Source of the DNA: Nonomuraea endophytica
GTDB lineage: Bacteria > Actinomycetota > Actinomycetes > Streptosporangiales > Streptosporangiaceae
Assembly: GCF_014203235.1 (NCBI RefSeq)
Contig: NZ_JACHIN010000004.1
Span: 124,001 to 188,000, forward strand
Reading direction: 5' to 3'
Length of the DNA: 64,000 bases
Shown: in pieces, positions 6,662 through 14,712 of the stretch
Layout of the letters: each line of letters opens with the position of its first letter
Position numbering within the stretch: the stretch's first letter is position 1
Translations under genes and position numbers: made by a program
The notes under the pieces: model-generated
Database searches by the model: none
What the model saw: only the letters and a program-made list of their open reading frames with translations
What the model was told of the DNA's origin: nothing

Positions 6662-8464
6662 TTACGGATTGTGAGGTTCGGCGCGCCAGCGTCCACGTGT
6701 GATCTGGACGGCGCGTTCGGACCGAGCGAGTTCGTCGAGCCGGTAGTAGACCCATCGGCGGCCCATGCCAGTGGCGGTGATCAGGTCGCCGACCGATACC
6801 CCGTCCGAGGGCGCCGCTTTCAGGGCGTCTTCCAGGGCTTGTTCCGCATCCTGGATGGCTTCAGAGCGAGCGTGTCGTGGTGGTTGTGGCTGGTTGTCGT
6901 CCGGAATGGGCTGTGAGGCCCTTTCCAGTGCGGTGGCCGACACGACGTCCAACTGTGGGCGGTGTGCTGCGTGTCGGTCGGCGGTGGTTTGCACGTGGGC
7001 GTCGGCCAGGAGGTAGGCACGGGCCCGCCGCGGAGAGTCGTGCTCGGTGGCGGAGATGAGGAACTTGCCGGGGGCGTCGAGGCGGTGGGCGTGCCATCCG
7101 GTCTTGAGCATGCCCGGTCCGAGGATCAGGTCGACGTCGCGTTGCTCACGTACGCGGAAGGACAGGCGGACGTCCATCTGTGAGCGGACCACGCCTTTAC
7201 CCATGGCCTTCTGGGTGGGGCGTTGGGTGGCGGCCACGAGTTGTACACCGGGTGCTCGTCCACGTCGGGCGATCGAGTCGGCGTGCCGGATGGCATTAGG
7301 GGCCTCATCGACGAGTTCGGCGTACTCGTCGATGACGATGAACAGTTCCGGCATGGTGGGGCTGGGCGTCCAGACGCGTTCGCCGGCACGTGCGAGGTGA
7401 TCCGCGCGCCCGTCGAGGATGGTCACGCCATCCGCCAACAGGGCTTCTGCCTCTTGCGGAGTGGTGGCCAGGCGGTCGAGGCAGGCGGCCCAGGGCATGA
7501 GTTCCATGCCGCCCTTGAGGTCGATGCCCCATATGATCACGTCGGAGCAGGCGGTGAGTTCCCCGAGGAGGACGTTCATGCCGCCGCTCTTGCCTGCCCC
7601 GGTGGCTCCGCCGAACAGCGCGTGCCGTCGCAGCAGGGAGACGCGGACCGGGGTGCCGTCCTCGAACAGCCCGATCTTGATCGGTTGCGTGATGGAGGAG
7701 ATGGACGGACCCGGCCACGTGATCGCGTCGGCGTGCGGATCGGTTTCGATCACCCTCACGTCGGCTCGATTCGCTTCCCTGGTCGGTATCGGTTGTACGC
7801 GCACCGCTCCACGCTTGGCACCGAGCGCGGACTCCAGAGCGGGCACCTTGGCGATGGCGTCCTCGACGGTCTGGCCTGGTCCCAGGGCGAGCCGGAAGCG
7901 GTAGCCCCAGACGTCCACGAGTGCGGATTGCACGCGTGAGCCGGCCAGAGCGACGGCTTCTGCGATGTTCGGCCATGCGGCCAAGGTGCGTTCGACGCGT
8001 ACCCGGGCGCGTCGGCGGCGATGCGCCCACCACGGTATGGCCAGCAGCACGGCCCCGACCCCGAGGACGAGCGGTAGCGGGCCGTAGGCGGTGCTGGCCG
8101 CTAGCCATCCCCCGACAAAGGCCGTGGCGACAGCCGCGTAGCCACGTTCTATTGGCCGGCTGAGATTGATCCACTGCCCTCCGACGAGCACCGCCACGGC
8201 GACCAGGGCGGCAGTCCCTGCGATGGTCGGCCACCACGGCCGGTAGTTGGCGTGCAGGAACATCGCGGCCGCCATGAGCAGGGCGGCCAGAGTGAGAGGG
8301 GCGAGTTCGGAGCGGTAGCGCCACATGGCGCGGCCTATGGTCGCGATGATCATGGGCGCGAGCTCTAGGTCGTCGGTGATCGATGCGATCGGCTGGACGC
8401 CTATGCGGCGCATGCGGCGGGCGTTGCGGCGCATCTGGTGCCGAGAGGTACGGCGGTGGCTCAT
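6662..8464 (-). CDS. FtsK/SpoIIIE-type DNA translocase (TraB-like transfer protein)
   Basis: A 600-residue protein. Hydrophobic segments at about 55-100 and 108-145 anchor it in the membrane. The motor domain carries Walker A GATGAGKS at 286-293, a DLKGGMELMPW segment, Walker B LFIVIDEYAEL near 370-380, and the VQLVAATQRPTQ sensor region. The C-terminal 55 residues (VGDLITATGMGRRWVYYRLDEL) look like a winged helix, analogous to the FtsK gamma or TraB clt-binding domain. In actinobacterial elements one such hexameric pump moves double-stranded DNA between mycelia. It overlaps the upstream 117-aa gene by four bases. Confidence 0.9.
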   Translation of the reverse strand: MSHRRTSRHQMRRNARRMRRIGVQPIASITDDLELAPMIIATIGRAMWRYRSELAPLTLAALLMAAAMFLHANYRPWWPTIAGTAALVAVAVLVGGQWINLSRPIERGYAAVATAFVGGWLAASTAYGPLPLVLGVGAVLLAIPWWAHRRRRARVRVERTLAAWPNIAEAVALAGSRVQSALVDVWGYRFRLALGPGQTVEDAIAKVPALESALGAKRGAVRVQPIPTREANRADVRVIETDPHADAITWPGPSISSITQPIKIGLFEDGTPVRVSLLRRHALFGGATGAGKSGGMNVLLGELTACSDVIIWGIDLKGGMELMPWAACLDRLATTPQEAEALLADGVTILDGRADHLARAGERVWTPSPTMPELFIVIDEYAELVDEAPNAIRHADSIARRGRAPGVQLVAATQRPTQKAMGKGVVRSQMDVRLSFRVREQRDVDLILGPGMLKTGWHAHRLDAPGKFLISATEHDSPRRARAYLLADAHVQTTADRHAAHRPQLDVVSATALERASQPIPDDNQPQPPRHARSEAIQDAEQALEDALKAAPSDGVSVGDLITATGMGRRWVYYRLDELARSERAVQITRGRWRAEPHNP

Positions 8465-8814
8465 CGGGCCTCGCCTCCCGCCCTACGCGGGAAGGCGTTG
8501 GCCTGTTGCGCGGCTACCTCATCGCGCAGGTACCAGAGCGGATCGGGCTCCCCGTCTTGGGCGGCTGCGAGCGTCGCTTGGGCGGCGGCCAGCATGTTGG
8601 CCTGGCTGCGGCGGACCTTGTCCAGCTCGGCATGCACATGGCTGAGTTCGACTACGAGGGCGCGAGCGTCGTACAGAACGGTGTCGAGGTGCTCCCAGAT
8701 GGGAGCGTGAGCGGGGGTGGATCGGGCGAGGGTGGCGATGAGGTGGACGGCGGTGTGGTTGCGGGACAGAACCTCCTGTAGCCGGGCGGGCGGGAAGGGG
8801 TGGCGGTGGGTCAT
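8461..8814 (-). CDS. Hypothetical element protein
   Basis: A 117-residue protein I cannot assign. The middle (residues 40-90) is helical and alanine-rich, with a possible short coiled coil (LVVELSHVHAELDKVRRSQANM). There is no signal peptide or clear enzyme motif. It has a good GGAGGG ribosome site and overlaps the start of the translocase gene by four bases, so it is probably an accessory of DNA transfer or its control. Confidence 0.65.
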   Translation of the reverse strand: MTHRHPFPPARLQEVLSRNHTAVHLIATLARSTPAHAPIWEHLDTVLYDARALVVELSHVHAELDKVRRSQANMLAAAQATLAAAQDGEPDPLWYLRDEVAAQQANAFPRRAGGEAR

Positions 8815-8958
8815 AGGGCATCCCTCCTTCGGGTCGGCGATGTGGTTCCAACGGCAGTTCCTTCCTGGTCGTGGGGATGGGGTGCCAGCGTGCGCGGGCG
8901 CTGGCGTAGTGGTCTGAGACGGGTGCTTACGTGTCGGGCAAGGGCTCCTTAGCTGCCG

Positions 8959-9147
8959 TCATCGGTCGGTGATCAGGTCGAGCAGACCGCTCAGAACGTG
9001 CTGGATGTCGGGAGCGAGCGCGGTCGCGGCCAGCAGGAAGCCGAACACGACGGACACGGCCGCCTGCCACAGGCGCAACCCGAGGTACCGCAGGCCGATG
9101 AACACGGCCATGCCCAGCAGCACGACCAGGGGAATCGTGATGGTCAT
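8959..9147 (-). CDS. Small membrane protein of the element
   Basis: A 62-residue protein with two hydrophobic stretches (IPLVVLLGMAVFIGLRYLG and QAAVSVVFGFLLAATALAP) and little else. Start at the ATG at 9147 is preferred because GGAGGTG lies six bases before it; an upstream GTG would fall inside that ribosome site. Small two-helix membrane proteins are usual in the transfer and spread modules of actinobacterial elements, but this one is not recognisably SpdA or SpdB. Confidence 0.65.
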   Translation of the reverse strand: MTITIPLVVLLGMAVFIGLRYLGLRLWQAAVSVVFGFLLAATALAPDIQHVLSGLLDLITDR

Positions 9148-9181
9148 GGGCCTCACCTCCTCTCGTGCCTTGTCAAGGGCT

Positions 9182-9316
9182 TCAGATGCCGTCGTGCAGG
9201 GCCTTGCGGCGGTGCCAGCGCCAACGGGCGCGGCACTTGGCGCACCTGCGATTACCGGGCTGTACGGCAGCGCCGCATAAGCAAGAGCCGGCGATGGATC
9301 GGGGCAGGGACCTCAA
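9182..9316 (-). CDS. 44-aa zinc-knuckle protein (small unlisted gene)
   Basis: A short frame starting at TTG (9316) encodes 44 residues with a CxC-x(11)-CxxC arrangement: SCLCGAAVQP, then RRCAKCRARWRWHRRKAL. Four cysteines spaced like this usually bind zinc, and the basic tail suggests contact with nucleic acid. GGAGG is about ten bases upstream and the frame sits between two other small element genes on the same strand. The start codon is the weak point. Confidence 0.5.
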   Translation of the reverse strand: MRSLPRSIAGSCLCGAAVQPGNRRCAKCRARWRWHRRKALHDGI

Positions 9317-9323
9317 GAGGCAG

Positions 9324-9539
9324 TCACCTCCTCTCCGGGCAGACGTCGGGGGTGTAGTGGCACCGGTGGGCGTACGCGACGATCAGGCGACGCGTCATCC
9401 CTTCGGCGTGGCTTGGCACAGTGCCGTTGAGGCGTCGGCGGTCGTCGCTGCGGATCGAGATCACCATGAGGGCGAAGAGAGCGAGCGCGGCAGCGGCGAG
9501 AACCAAGCCGGCCACGACGATGAGGGCGGCGGTGTCCAC
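9324..9539 (-). CDS. Single-pass small membrane protein of the element
   Basis: A 71-residue protein with one N-terminal membrane helix (AALIVVAGLVLAAAALALFALMVI), followed by a basic cytoplasmic part (RSDDRRRLNG) and a C-terminal RHCH-like stretch with two cysteines. No family is recognised. It lies in a tightly packed minus-strand run from 10122 down to 6662 and is probably part of the same transfer transcript. Confidence 0.6.
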   Translation of the reverse strand: MDTAALIVVAGLVLAAAALALFALMVISIRSDDRRRLNGTVPSHAEGMTRRLIVAYAHRCHYTPDVCPERR

Positions 9540-9542
9540 GTC

Positions 9543-9899
9543 TCACACCGCCTCGTCGTAGGGGGTGACGGCACCTTCGTAGGACACCAAGGCCCTGTGA
9601 CGAGCCATTGCCTCGTCCGTGACGACGAACGCCCGGAAGAAGACCCTTCCGAAGCTGATCGTGGTTGTGTAGTTGCCGTGGGAGACAGCCACAGGCGTGC
9701 CCAAGCAGGCGGCGATTCGTTCTACCTCGGTTATGGCCTGTGCTTCGGTCTGGGCTGATCCGTTGTGACGAGGCAGTACCGATGCATCCACCTGCATCGG
9801 TGCCGGGATCTCGGGGTGATCGTCCAGGAAGTCGGCCAGCCTCCGGAGATCGGTGATGACCTGATTCCGGCGGACGTCAGTGATCGTGTCGTCGGTCAT
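9543..9899 (-). CDS. Hypothetical element protein
   Basis: A 118-residue soluble protein without recognised domains. The first half is helical (RRNQVITDLRRLADFLDDHP) and the second half reads like a small beta sheet (TPVAVSHGNYTTTISFGRVFFRAFVV). GGAAGG precedes the ATG. Proteins of this make-up are common among unnamed genes of actinobacterial integrative elements. It overlaps the upstream gene by 23 bases, which points to one operon. Confidence 0.65.
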   Translation of the reverse strand: MTDDTITDVRRNQVITDLRRLADFLDDHPEIPAPMQVDASVLPRHNGSAQTEAQAITEVERIAACLGTPVAVSHGNYTTTISFGRVFFRAFVVTDEAMARHRALVSYEGAVTPYDEAV

Positions 9900-10122
9900 G
9901 TGAGATCACCTTCCTTACGAGTTGAGTCGTGCAGAGCCGGAGCGCGTCGGGGCAGTTCTCCAGCACATCGGCAATGGCGTGAAGGGTGATGATCACGAGC
10001 AGCAGCGCCGTGGCGGCAAGAAACGTGGAAGCAAGGCTGTCCGCACAGTTGTCCAGCAGTTCGGCCAGGGTGCGCGTGGCCGTGATCAAGCGTGTTGGCT
10101 GAGTGCCTTCAAGACCGGTCAC
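9877..10122 (-). CDS. Small membrane protein, first gene of the transfer operon
   Basis: An 81-residue protein with one long hydrophobic helix (ASTFLAATALLLVIITLHAIADVL) flanked by a threonine-rich N-terminus and a basic tail (RKVISHDRRHDH). The start is GTG at 10122 with GGAAGGGAAG before it. It is the first gene of the minus-strand transfer run and lies downstream of the TGAGAT boxes at 10211-10273. Function unknown. Confidence 0.55.
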   Translation of the reverse strand: MTGLEGTQPTRLITATRTLAELLDNCADSLASTFLAATALLLVIITLHAIADVLENCPDALRLCTTQLVRKVISHDRRHDH

Positions 10123-10208
10123 TGAAGATCACTTCCCTTCCGTTCCGTCTGTGCGGTTGACCTACGACTGCGAAGGTAGGTCTGACGGAAGGGCCCGCCC
10201 CATCGCGA

Positions 10209-10277
10209 GATGAGATCGTGCGATGAGATCGTTTAGATCTTGCAGTGAGATACGCGCCATCTGGTGGTGAGATACGC
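10209..10277. promoter_or_regulatory. Four direct TGAGAT boxes upstream of the transfer operon
   Basis: Two copies of GATGAGATCGT (10209-10219 and 10222-10232) and two of GTGAGATACGC (10245-10255 and 10267-10277) give TGAGAT cores at 10211, 10224, 10246 and 10268, spaced 13, 22 and 22 bases. Further copies lie before the XRE gene. The spacing near whole helical turns suggests binding by one regulator on one face of the DNA. Confidence 0.55.
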
Positions 10278-10309
10278 CGCAGGTCAAGCGGTATAGAGCG
10301 CGCACACGC

Positions 10310-10377
10310 AAAAGACCCCCGACAGGGCCGTGGGAACGAGCGCTCTGGGGAACGCTGCCAGCCCTGCCGGGGGCGTC
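10310..10377 (-). terminator. Long-stem terminator for the 76-aa gene (minus strand)
   Basis: GACCCCCGACAGGGC at the left pairs with GCCCTGCCGGGGGCGTC at the right, and the minus-strand copy ends in a T run (AAAAG on the plus strand). It lies about 100 bases after the stop of the minus-strand 76-aa gene and should separate it from the transfer operon. Confidence 0.6.
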
Positions 10378-10389
10378 TGGAGGGAGTTA

Positions 10390-10466
10390 GGTACGGCAGC
10401 GCCTAGGTGGGGAGCCCTCCAGGCCTGTCCCCTCACCTATCCGGAGAGCACGCGCGCTGCCGTACC
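10390..10466. repeat. Large inverted repeat (candidate cis-acting transfer site)
   Basis: GGTACGGCAGCGC at 10390-10402 is repeated exactly in inverted form at 10454-10466. Inside it a second pair (AGGTGGGGA against TCCCCTCACCT, with one bulged base) extends the fold. It has no T run, so it does not look like a terminator. It sits in the non-coding gap of the element between transfer and regulatory genes, where a clt, oriT-like or replication site would be expected; the function is inferred. Confidence 0.5.
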
Positions 10467-10479
10467 CGCTTGGTGGGCC

Positions 10480-10710
10480 TCAGTCCCTTCCCCGCGACCC
10501 GGGCGATCTTCCGCGAGATTGACCCCGAGTTTCCGCCTCAAGGTGCCTGCGTAGTTCGTCGAGGTCGGCTCCACATCGCACGTTCGAGAGGCCCGTGTTC
10601 GTAGGCACGAGGATGATGCGAATCGCGCACCAGCCATCTCCAGGTCCGGCCACATCCTGAATGTGCCAACCGGGGTAGGCGGCGCTCAGTTGAGCCAAGG
10701 TCACGGCCAC
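10480..10710 (-). CDS. Small conserved-type hypothetical protein
   Basis: A 76-residue protein: LAQLSAAYPGWHIQDVAG, WCAIRIILVP, LSNVRCGADLDELRRHLEAE. This pattern of a short alpha/beta unit ending in a helix with a DELRRHLE block is seen in many small actinobacterial proteins next to XRE regulators, all without known function. AAGGAGG precedes two possible GTG starts (10710 and 10704). The last 15 residues are basic and low in complexity. Confidence 0.6.
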   Translation of the reverse strand: MAVTLAQLSAAYPGWHIQDVAGPGDGWCAIRIILVPTNTGLSNVRCGADLDELRRHLEAETRGQSRGRSPGSRGRD

Positions 10711-10858
10711 GACGCCTCCTTGGTGGCCGGCCGCGACAGCGGATCAGAAGCGCAGGGACCGGTGTGGCGAAGCATCCATCTATACGGATTCATTCGCTCA
10801 CAACCTCCCCAGAACCCAACGAATCGCCGAGCGCTCCTAACCTGCGCTCTGTGCCTCT

Positions 10859-10909
10859 GTGAGATTCCCAAGCAAAGAGGTTCCAGCGAATCTCGCCGTG
10901 ATATCTCAC
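10859..10909. promoter_or_regulatory. GTGAGAT boxes before the XRE regulator gene
   Basis: GTGAGAT at 10859-10865 and its inverted form ATCTCAC at 10903-10909 (part of the dyad GTGATATCTCAC, 10898-10909) repeat the core seen before the transfer operon. Sitting 70-120 bases upstream of the regulator gene, they suggest autoregulation by the same protein. Confidence 0.5.
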
Positions 10910-10977
10910 GATGTGATGGACTAGGGAGGCTTCACCTTTCCTTGTAGGCGCGCTACCACGGGAACGGAACGCCCGCC

Positions 10978-12402
10978 ATGACGATGGATCAAGCGCACAT
11001 CCGAGAAGTCCTTACGGGCGTTTTCGCACGTCAGGACCTAGAGGAAGTGTGCAAACGTCGTGATGTCGGGGGCGTCATCCGAATCTTGAACAAGTACGGC
11101 ATCACGCAAGGACAGATCGCCGGCCTTACCGGCATCGCGCAAGGTCGCATCAGCGAGTACAAGACCGGGAAGCGCTTCGCGACCGCAAAGTCTACCTTTG
11201 AGTCCATCGCTGATGGTTTGGGCATGCCTGCGCACTTGCGTAGGTCTCTGGGGCTTGCGCCTGGTGGCAGCGACGATGCCCGACGTGTTGGCGATGGGCT
11301 GCAAATCCCGACGGACACCTTTGATTTGCAGCTCCTGGCAGAGGCGATCGGGAAAAGAGGCGAGGCATTGAAGCGCCGGGAATTACTGCGAATGGTGGCA
11401 CAGTTGGGCGCGACGACCACGCTCGCGCAGAGCGAAGCATGGGAGAAGATCTCATTCGCTCTGACCAAGCCGTCCGCTCTTGACGAGGCAATCGTCCGTG
11501 AAATGGAGGCTAGATCCGCTGGATTCCACCGACTTGAAGAGATGCTTCCGGCGAACGCCATCTTCAAAGGCCTTGCAGCCCACCTGCGGGAAGTCGGCAC
11601 CATCCTCAATGGCACGACATCCGATCCGAAGGATGACCTGCGTAGGCGCCTCATGGTGGTGGCCAGCGAAAGCAGCGTCCTGGCTGGGTGGATCGCGTCG
11701 GACCTGGGCAGCCCACCAACCGCACGCAACTTCTACGACACTGCGGAGAAGGCGGCAAGAGAGGCAAACGATCTGGGCATCATCGCGTGCGCCTACGGGT
11801 ACCGCAGCTACATTCCCAGCTCGAAAGCGAACCACGGGCGAGCCCGAGCGCTTCTGGCCAGCGCTCTCGACTTGCTTCCAAAGTCCGCGTCACCTGGGAC
11901 GACCTCCTGGCTTGCGGCCAGACATGCGGAGGAGAGCGCCGCGCTCGGCGATAAGGAAAACGCCTACCGCTCATGGGCTGAAGCACAAGAGGCATTCGAA
12001 ATCGCCGATCCGGACGAGGATCGCGTCTGGACCCGATTCCTTGATCAGGATCGCTTCGATGCGTTTCGGATAGCCACGTTCTCGCAGATCGGCCAGCTGA
12101 GCGAAGCGGAAGAAGTCGCCAGAGCCGTGATCTCTCGATTGCCGGAAGTGGACAGGAAGCGTGCGGGCATCATCCTTGGCGATATCGCCATGGCACATAT
12201 CGCACACGGGTCAGCGAACGAGGCTGCGAGAGCCGCACGAGAGGGGCTCGCGGTAGTTCGGGAGACAGAGTCGGTCATCTGGTTGCCGCGCTTCGAAATA
12301 CTCGCAAAGGCGCTGGAGAGATGGCGGGTGCAACAGCCAGTACGCCTCTTCCTGGAGGACATCATCATGACGAAGCGTCAGTTTTCCGCGTCTCGTCAGT
12401 AA
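10978..12402 (+). CDS. XRE-family regulator with TPR-like C-terminus
   Basis: A 474-residue protein. Residues 25-95 hold an XRE helix-turn-helix (ILNKYGITQGQIAGLTGIAQGRISEYKTGKRF, with the recognition helix after the turn). The long rest is helical with repeated units resembling tetratricopeptide repeats (for example ARNFYDTAEKAAREANDLG, HGRARALLASALDLLP, NAYRSWAEAQEAFEIADP). Such XRE-TPR regulators often respond to a small peptide or protein ligand. It is divergent from the transfer operon, and TGAGAT boxes stand before both. It overlaps the convergent CutA gene by 38 bases. Confidence 0.8.
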   Translation: MTMDQAHIREVLTGVFARQDLEEVCKRRDVGGVIRILNKYGITQGQIAGLTGIAQGRISEYKTGKRFATAKSTFESIADGLGMPAHLRRSLGLAPGGSDDARRVGDGLQIPTDTFDLQLLAEAIGKRGEALKRRELLRMVAQLGATTTLAQSEAWEKISFALTKPSALDEAIVREMEARSAGFHRLEEMLPANAIFKGLAAHLREVGTILNGTTSDPKDDLRRRLMVVASESSVLAGWIASDLGSPPTARNFYDTAEKAAREANDLGIIACAYGYRSYIPSSKANHGRARALLASALDLLPKSASPGTTSWLAARHAEESAALGDKENAYRSWAEAQEAFEIADPDEDRVWTRFLDQDRFDAFRIATFSQIGQLSEAEEVARAVISRLPEVDRKRAGIILGDIAMAHIAHGSANEAARAAREGLAVVRETESVIWLPRFEILAKALERWRVQQPVRLFLEDIIMTKRQFSASRQ

Positions 12403-12700
12403 TCCAGCGAAGATACTCAGCGCTGCCCGCCACGATATCGGTAGCGATGATCTCAGGCGTCTCATAGGTGTGATTGGCCTTAATATGTCTTTCGAGATCA
12501 TCAAAGTGCTCGGCTGTGGTCAGAATAACCAACTGCCACTCAGTAGCATCCTGTAAGGCACCGCGCCACCAGTACACAGACCTGATCGGACCTAAGATCT
12601 GAATACCCGCCGCTAGGCGCTCGCAGGCGATGCTGCGGGCGAGGTCGGCCCCCTCTGCGGCATTAGGCACAGTCGTCACGACCTGCACGTAACCCTTCAC
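12365..12700 (-). CDS. cutA: CutA1 divalent-cation tolerance protein
   Basis: A 111-residue protein with the CutA1 fold signature: VQVVTTVPNAAEGADLARSIACERLAAGIQ, then SVYWWRGALQDATEWQLVILT, then HIKANHTYETPEIIAT and YLRWI. CutA1 proteins are very stable trimers linked to copper or other divalent cation tolerance, and some bind nucleotides or signal. Starting at GTG with AAGGGGA upstream. It is cargo within the integrative element, convergent with and overlapping the XRE gene, which is an unusual place for this housekeeping-type protein. Confidence 0.85.
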   Translation of the reverse strand: MKGYVQVVTTVPNAAEGADLARSIACERLAAGIQILGPIRSVYWWRGALQDATEWQLVILTTAEHFDDLERHIKANHTYETPEIIATDIVAGSAEYLRWITDETRKTDASS

Positions 12701-12916
12701 AACTCAGTTCCCCTTGAGTCGAAGGCACACACATCCTGCTGTATGCGACCTTAGCGAACTAGTCGCTGCGTCCCTGCACGCAGGTCGGCGGAGGCGTCTG
12801 GACGTGGCGCGTCGTCGAGCTACCCGGCCAGCAGATCGCCATCGTGTGCGCCGGGGGCATGCGAGCCGCCGTTGGGCGACGTCGGCACGTTGTGGGCGAG
12901 CAGCCGTGCCGGCCGC
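12701..12916. other. Gap with possible plus-strand remnant
   Basis: Between cutA and the HEPN-like gene there is a plus-strand open stretch around 12790-12880 that reads like protein (WTWRVVELPGQQIAIVCAGG) but has no start or ribosome site and no family I recognise. It may be the remains of a small zinc-type protein of the element. Confidence 0.3.
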
Positions 12917-14008
12917 TCAGCGAGTGGCAGAGGTTTGCGAAGCAGGCTCATCATCAGGCGGCCGACTTGCAGAATCAACGATGACGCGATCCACCCACTC
13001 GAACGCGTCCCGCGCTGCTTCTGGGTGGCCCTCGCTGATCGCGGTCGGTTCAAGTCCTTCACCGCCTACATGGGCGACTTTGTTCCGGACGAAGAAGAGG
13101 CGATCAACTCGCTTCCACAGGGGTCGATCTTCCACCCTCATGGATCTCCCGCATACTGCCGCGATCCCCTTATCGAAGAGCGATGACGCAGCCATCGACC
13201 AATCGCGAGGGTTATCCAAAAGAGCATCGACGAGCGCCGCCTGCTCTTGGGTAGCGAGAATCCTCATAGCCTGCTTGATCTTCACCTCGCAGGCCATGGC
13301 GGCCAGCAGCGTGGCAAGACGGAGATCCGGATGATCCGCTGACGACGATGTGTACAACGCGTCGGCTAGCAGGGTTTCAGCCAAGGGGGGCTCGACATAC
13401 CCGGCACCGGAGATGTTGCTAACGAGAGCCTCGAACTCCTGATGGTTAGGGGCCGACACTCCAAGGCGGAGCACACCAGGCTTCGTAACGCCGTAGCCAG
13501 CGCGGAACCACTCACCGTTTCGGTCGTAGAGGCGGCCACTCGTAAATCCCGGGAGGAAGAGTTTGGCACTGGGCCCGAGCCACGGCTGTCGGTAGGTGAC
13601 GGCGGCATGGCGCATGATTCGTGTGACGAATTCGATGGACACATCCCGTGCCACCTTGATCAGTTCGATGACCTCCTCCCGGCGTTCTCCGGAAGGGTCG
13701 CCTGCCAAGTCGCCAGCCAGCAGAGCGCTGGGAAGCTCAACCTCAACCTTGACCCAACCAACCCTCCATTTGGCCCTCTCACCTTCGGGCGTCTCGATCC
13801 AGCCACGCAACAGATGAAAGTTCTGAACCTTCATTGCGTCAGGCCCCGGCAACCATTCAAGGTCTTGGTCAGCGCCCTCTGACGATCGAGGAACTACCAA
13901 CGTGCATCGGTAACCGCCCACGACGGCCGTGTAGCGTGCGCCAAGAACTTCTGCTCCGACCCAGAATTGGTCGACTTCGAAGTAGTGGACCGCGATGACT
14001 GTCGACAT
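12917..14008 (-). CDS. HEPN-like cargo protein
   Basis: About 363 residues if started at the ATG at 14008; an in-frame ATG at 14056 would add 16 residues. The N-terminal 240 residues match no family I know; they begin VIAVHYFEVDQFWVGAEVLG. The last third is helical and resembles an Apea/AbiV-type HEPN domain: LLAAMACEVKIKQAMRIL, a helix with DKGIAAVCGRS, then WKRVDRLFFVRNKVAHVGG. The R-N-x3-H motif there (about R308 to H313) is the HEPN ribonuclease signature. The order of an unknown N-terminal region followed by a HEPN domain is found in abortive-infection and RNase toxins. It sits as cargo on a mobile element, which fits a defence role, but this is inference. Confidence 0.6.
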   Translation of the reverse strand: MSTVIAVHYFEVDQFWVGAEVLGARYTAVVGGYRCTLVVPRSSEGADQDLEWLPGPDAMKVQNFHLLRGWIETPEGERAKWRVGWVKVEVELPSALLAGDLAGDPSGERREEVIELIKVARDVSIEFVTRIMRHAAVTYRQPWLGPSAKLFLPGFTSGRLYDRNGEWFRAGYGVTKPGVLRLGVSAPNHQEFEALVSNISGAGYVEPPLAETLLADALYTSSSADHPDLRLATLLAAMACEVKIKQAMRILATQEQAALVDALLDNPRDWSMAASSLFDKGIAAVCGRSMRVEDRPLWKRVDRLFFVRNKVAHVGGEGLEPTAISEGHPEAARDAFEWVDRVIVDSASRPPDDEPASQTSATR

Positions 14009-14219
14009 GGCCCTGATCCTGCCACTGCTTGACACCACGGGTTGTGGATAACGCATGATCTAGGTGTCTTCCGCATGTCCGAAGACCTGACGTCAATGAA
14101 GTTTTGACCTCCCCGATCGCATGCGGGAATCGACAGCACCTCCACCGACGCAGACAGAACGGAGGCCCTTCACCCGCTATGACGGGAAGTGCCTTCGTCG
14201 CATGGCGGGCAGGGTTATC

Positions 14220-14552
14220 TCAGTACACGGTTGCGCTCCGAGCTTGCAACCACTCCTCAGTGCCGACAGCGCGGATCTCTGTCGAGTCGCGGAAACATGC
14301 CGGGTAGAGCAGGCTCCCCGGATTGGCGTCGTCGGATACGGCAGGGCCAGGTTCGGCCAGGACGGACACCTCGACGAGGATCAACCACTCATCCGGGCCA
14401 CACTGCTCCAGGACAGTACCCGGTAGCCATGGCCATGAGCTGCGATCATCGGCCTGTTCGGCGTGCAGGGGATACCTGACCAGGACTGGCGTCTCCTCAG
14501 GGAAGACCCCATCATTTCGGCCATGGCCGTACCCGTTGGTTTCGTCGATCAC
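14220..14552 (-). CDS. Hypothetical protein at the right end of the element
   Basis: A 110-residue acidic protein starting at GTG (14552) with a strong GGAGAGGAG site. The sequence reads PVLVRYPLHAEQAD, WLPGTVLEQCGPDEWLILVEV, then ACFRDSTEIRAV, a pattern of short beta strands like a small SH3-type fold. No family is recognised. It is the gene closest to the right att repeat. Confidence 0.6.
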   Translation of the reverse strand: MIDETNGYGHGRNDGVFPEETPVLVRYPLHAEQADDRSSWPWLPGTVLEQCGPDEWLILVEVSVLAEPGPAVSDDANPGSLLYPACFRDSTEIRAVGTEEWLQARSATVY

Positions 14553-14712
14553 ATCGGCTCCTCTCCTGCTCCGGAGAGGGTCTGTGGGAGCCAGTTGCGG
14601 GAGCCAATGCGTTCCGGCTCCCCTGGACTTCCCTCGACCTCCCCAGAGTGTTCTGTGAGGTGAGAAGCCCCCGATCGACTCCGATCGACGTTGTCAGACT
14701 TGCTCTTTTGCC

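Noticed and set aside
8815..8958. Minus-strand reading DHYASARARWHPIPTTRKEL before the 117-aa gene.
   Set aside because: It looks protein-like for about 25 codons but has no start and runs into a shadow frame of the downstream gene.
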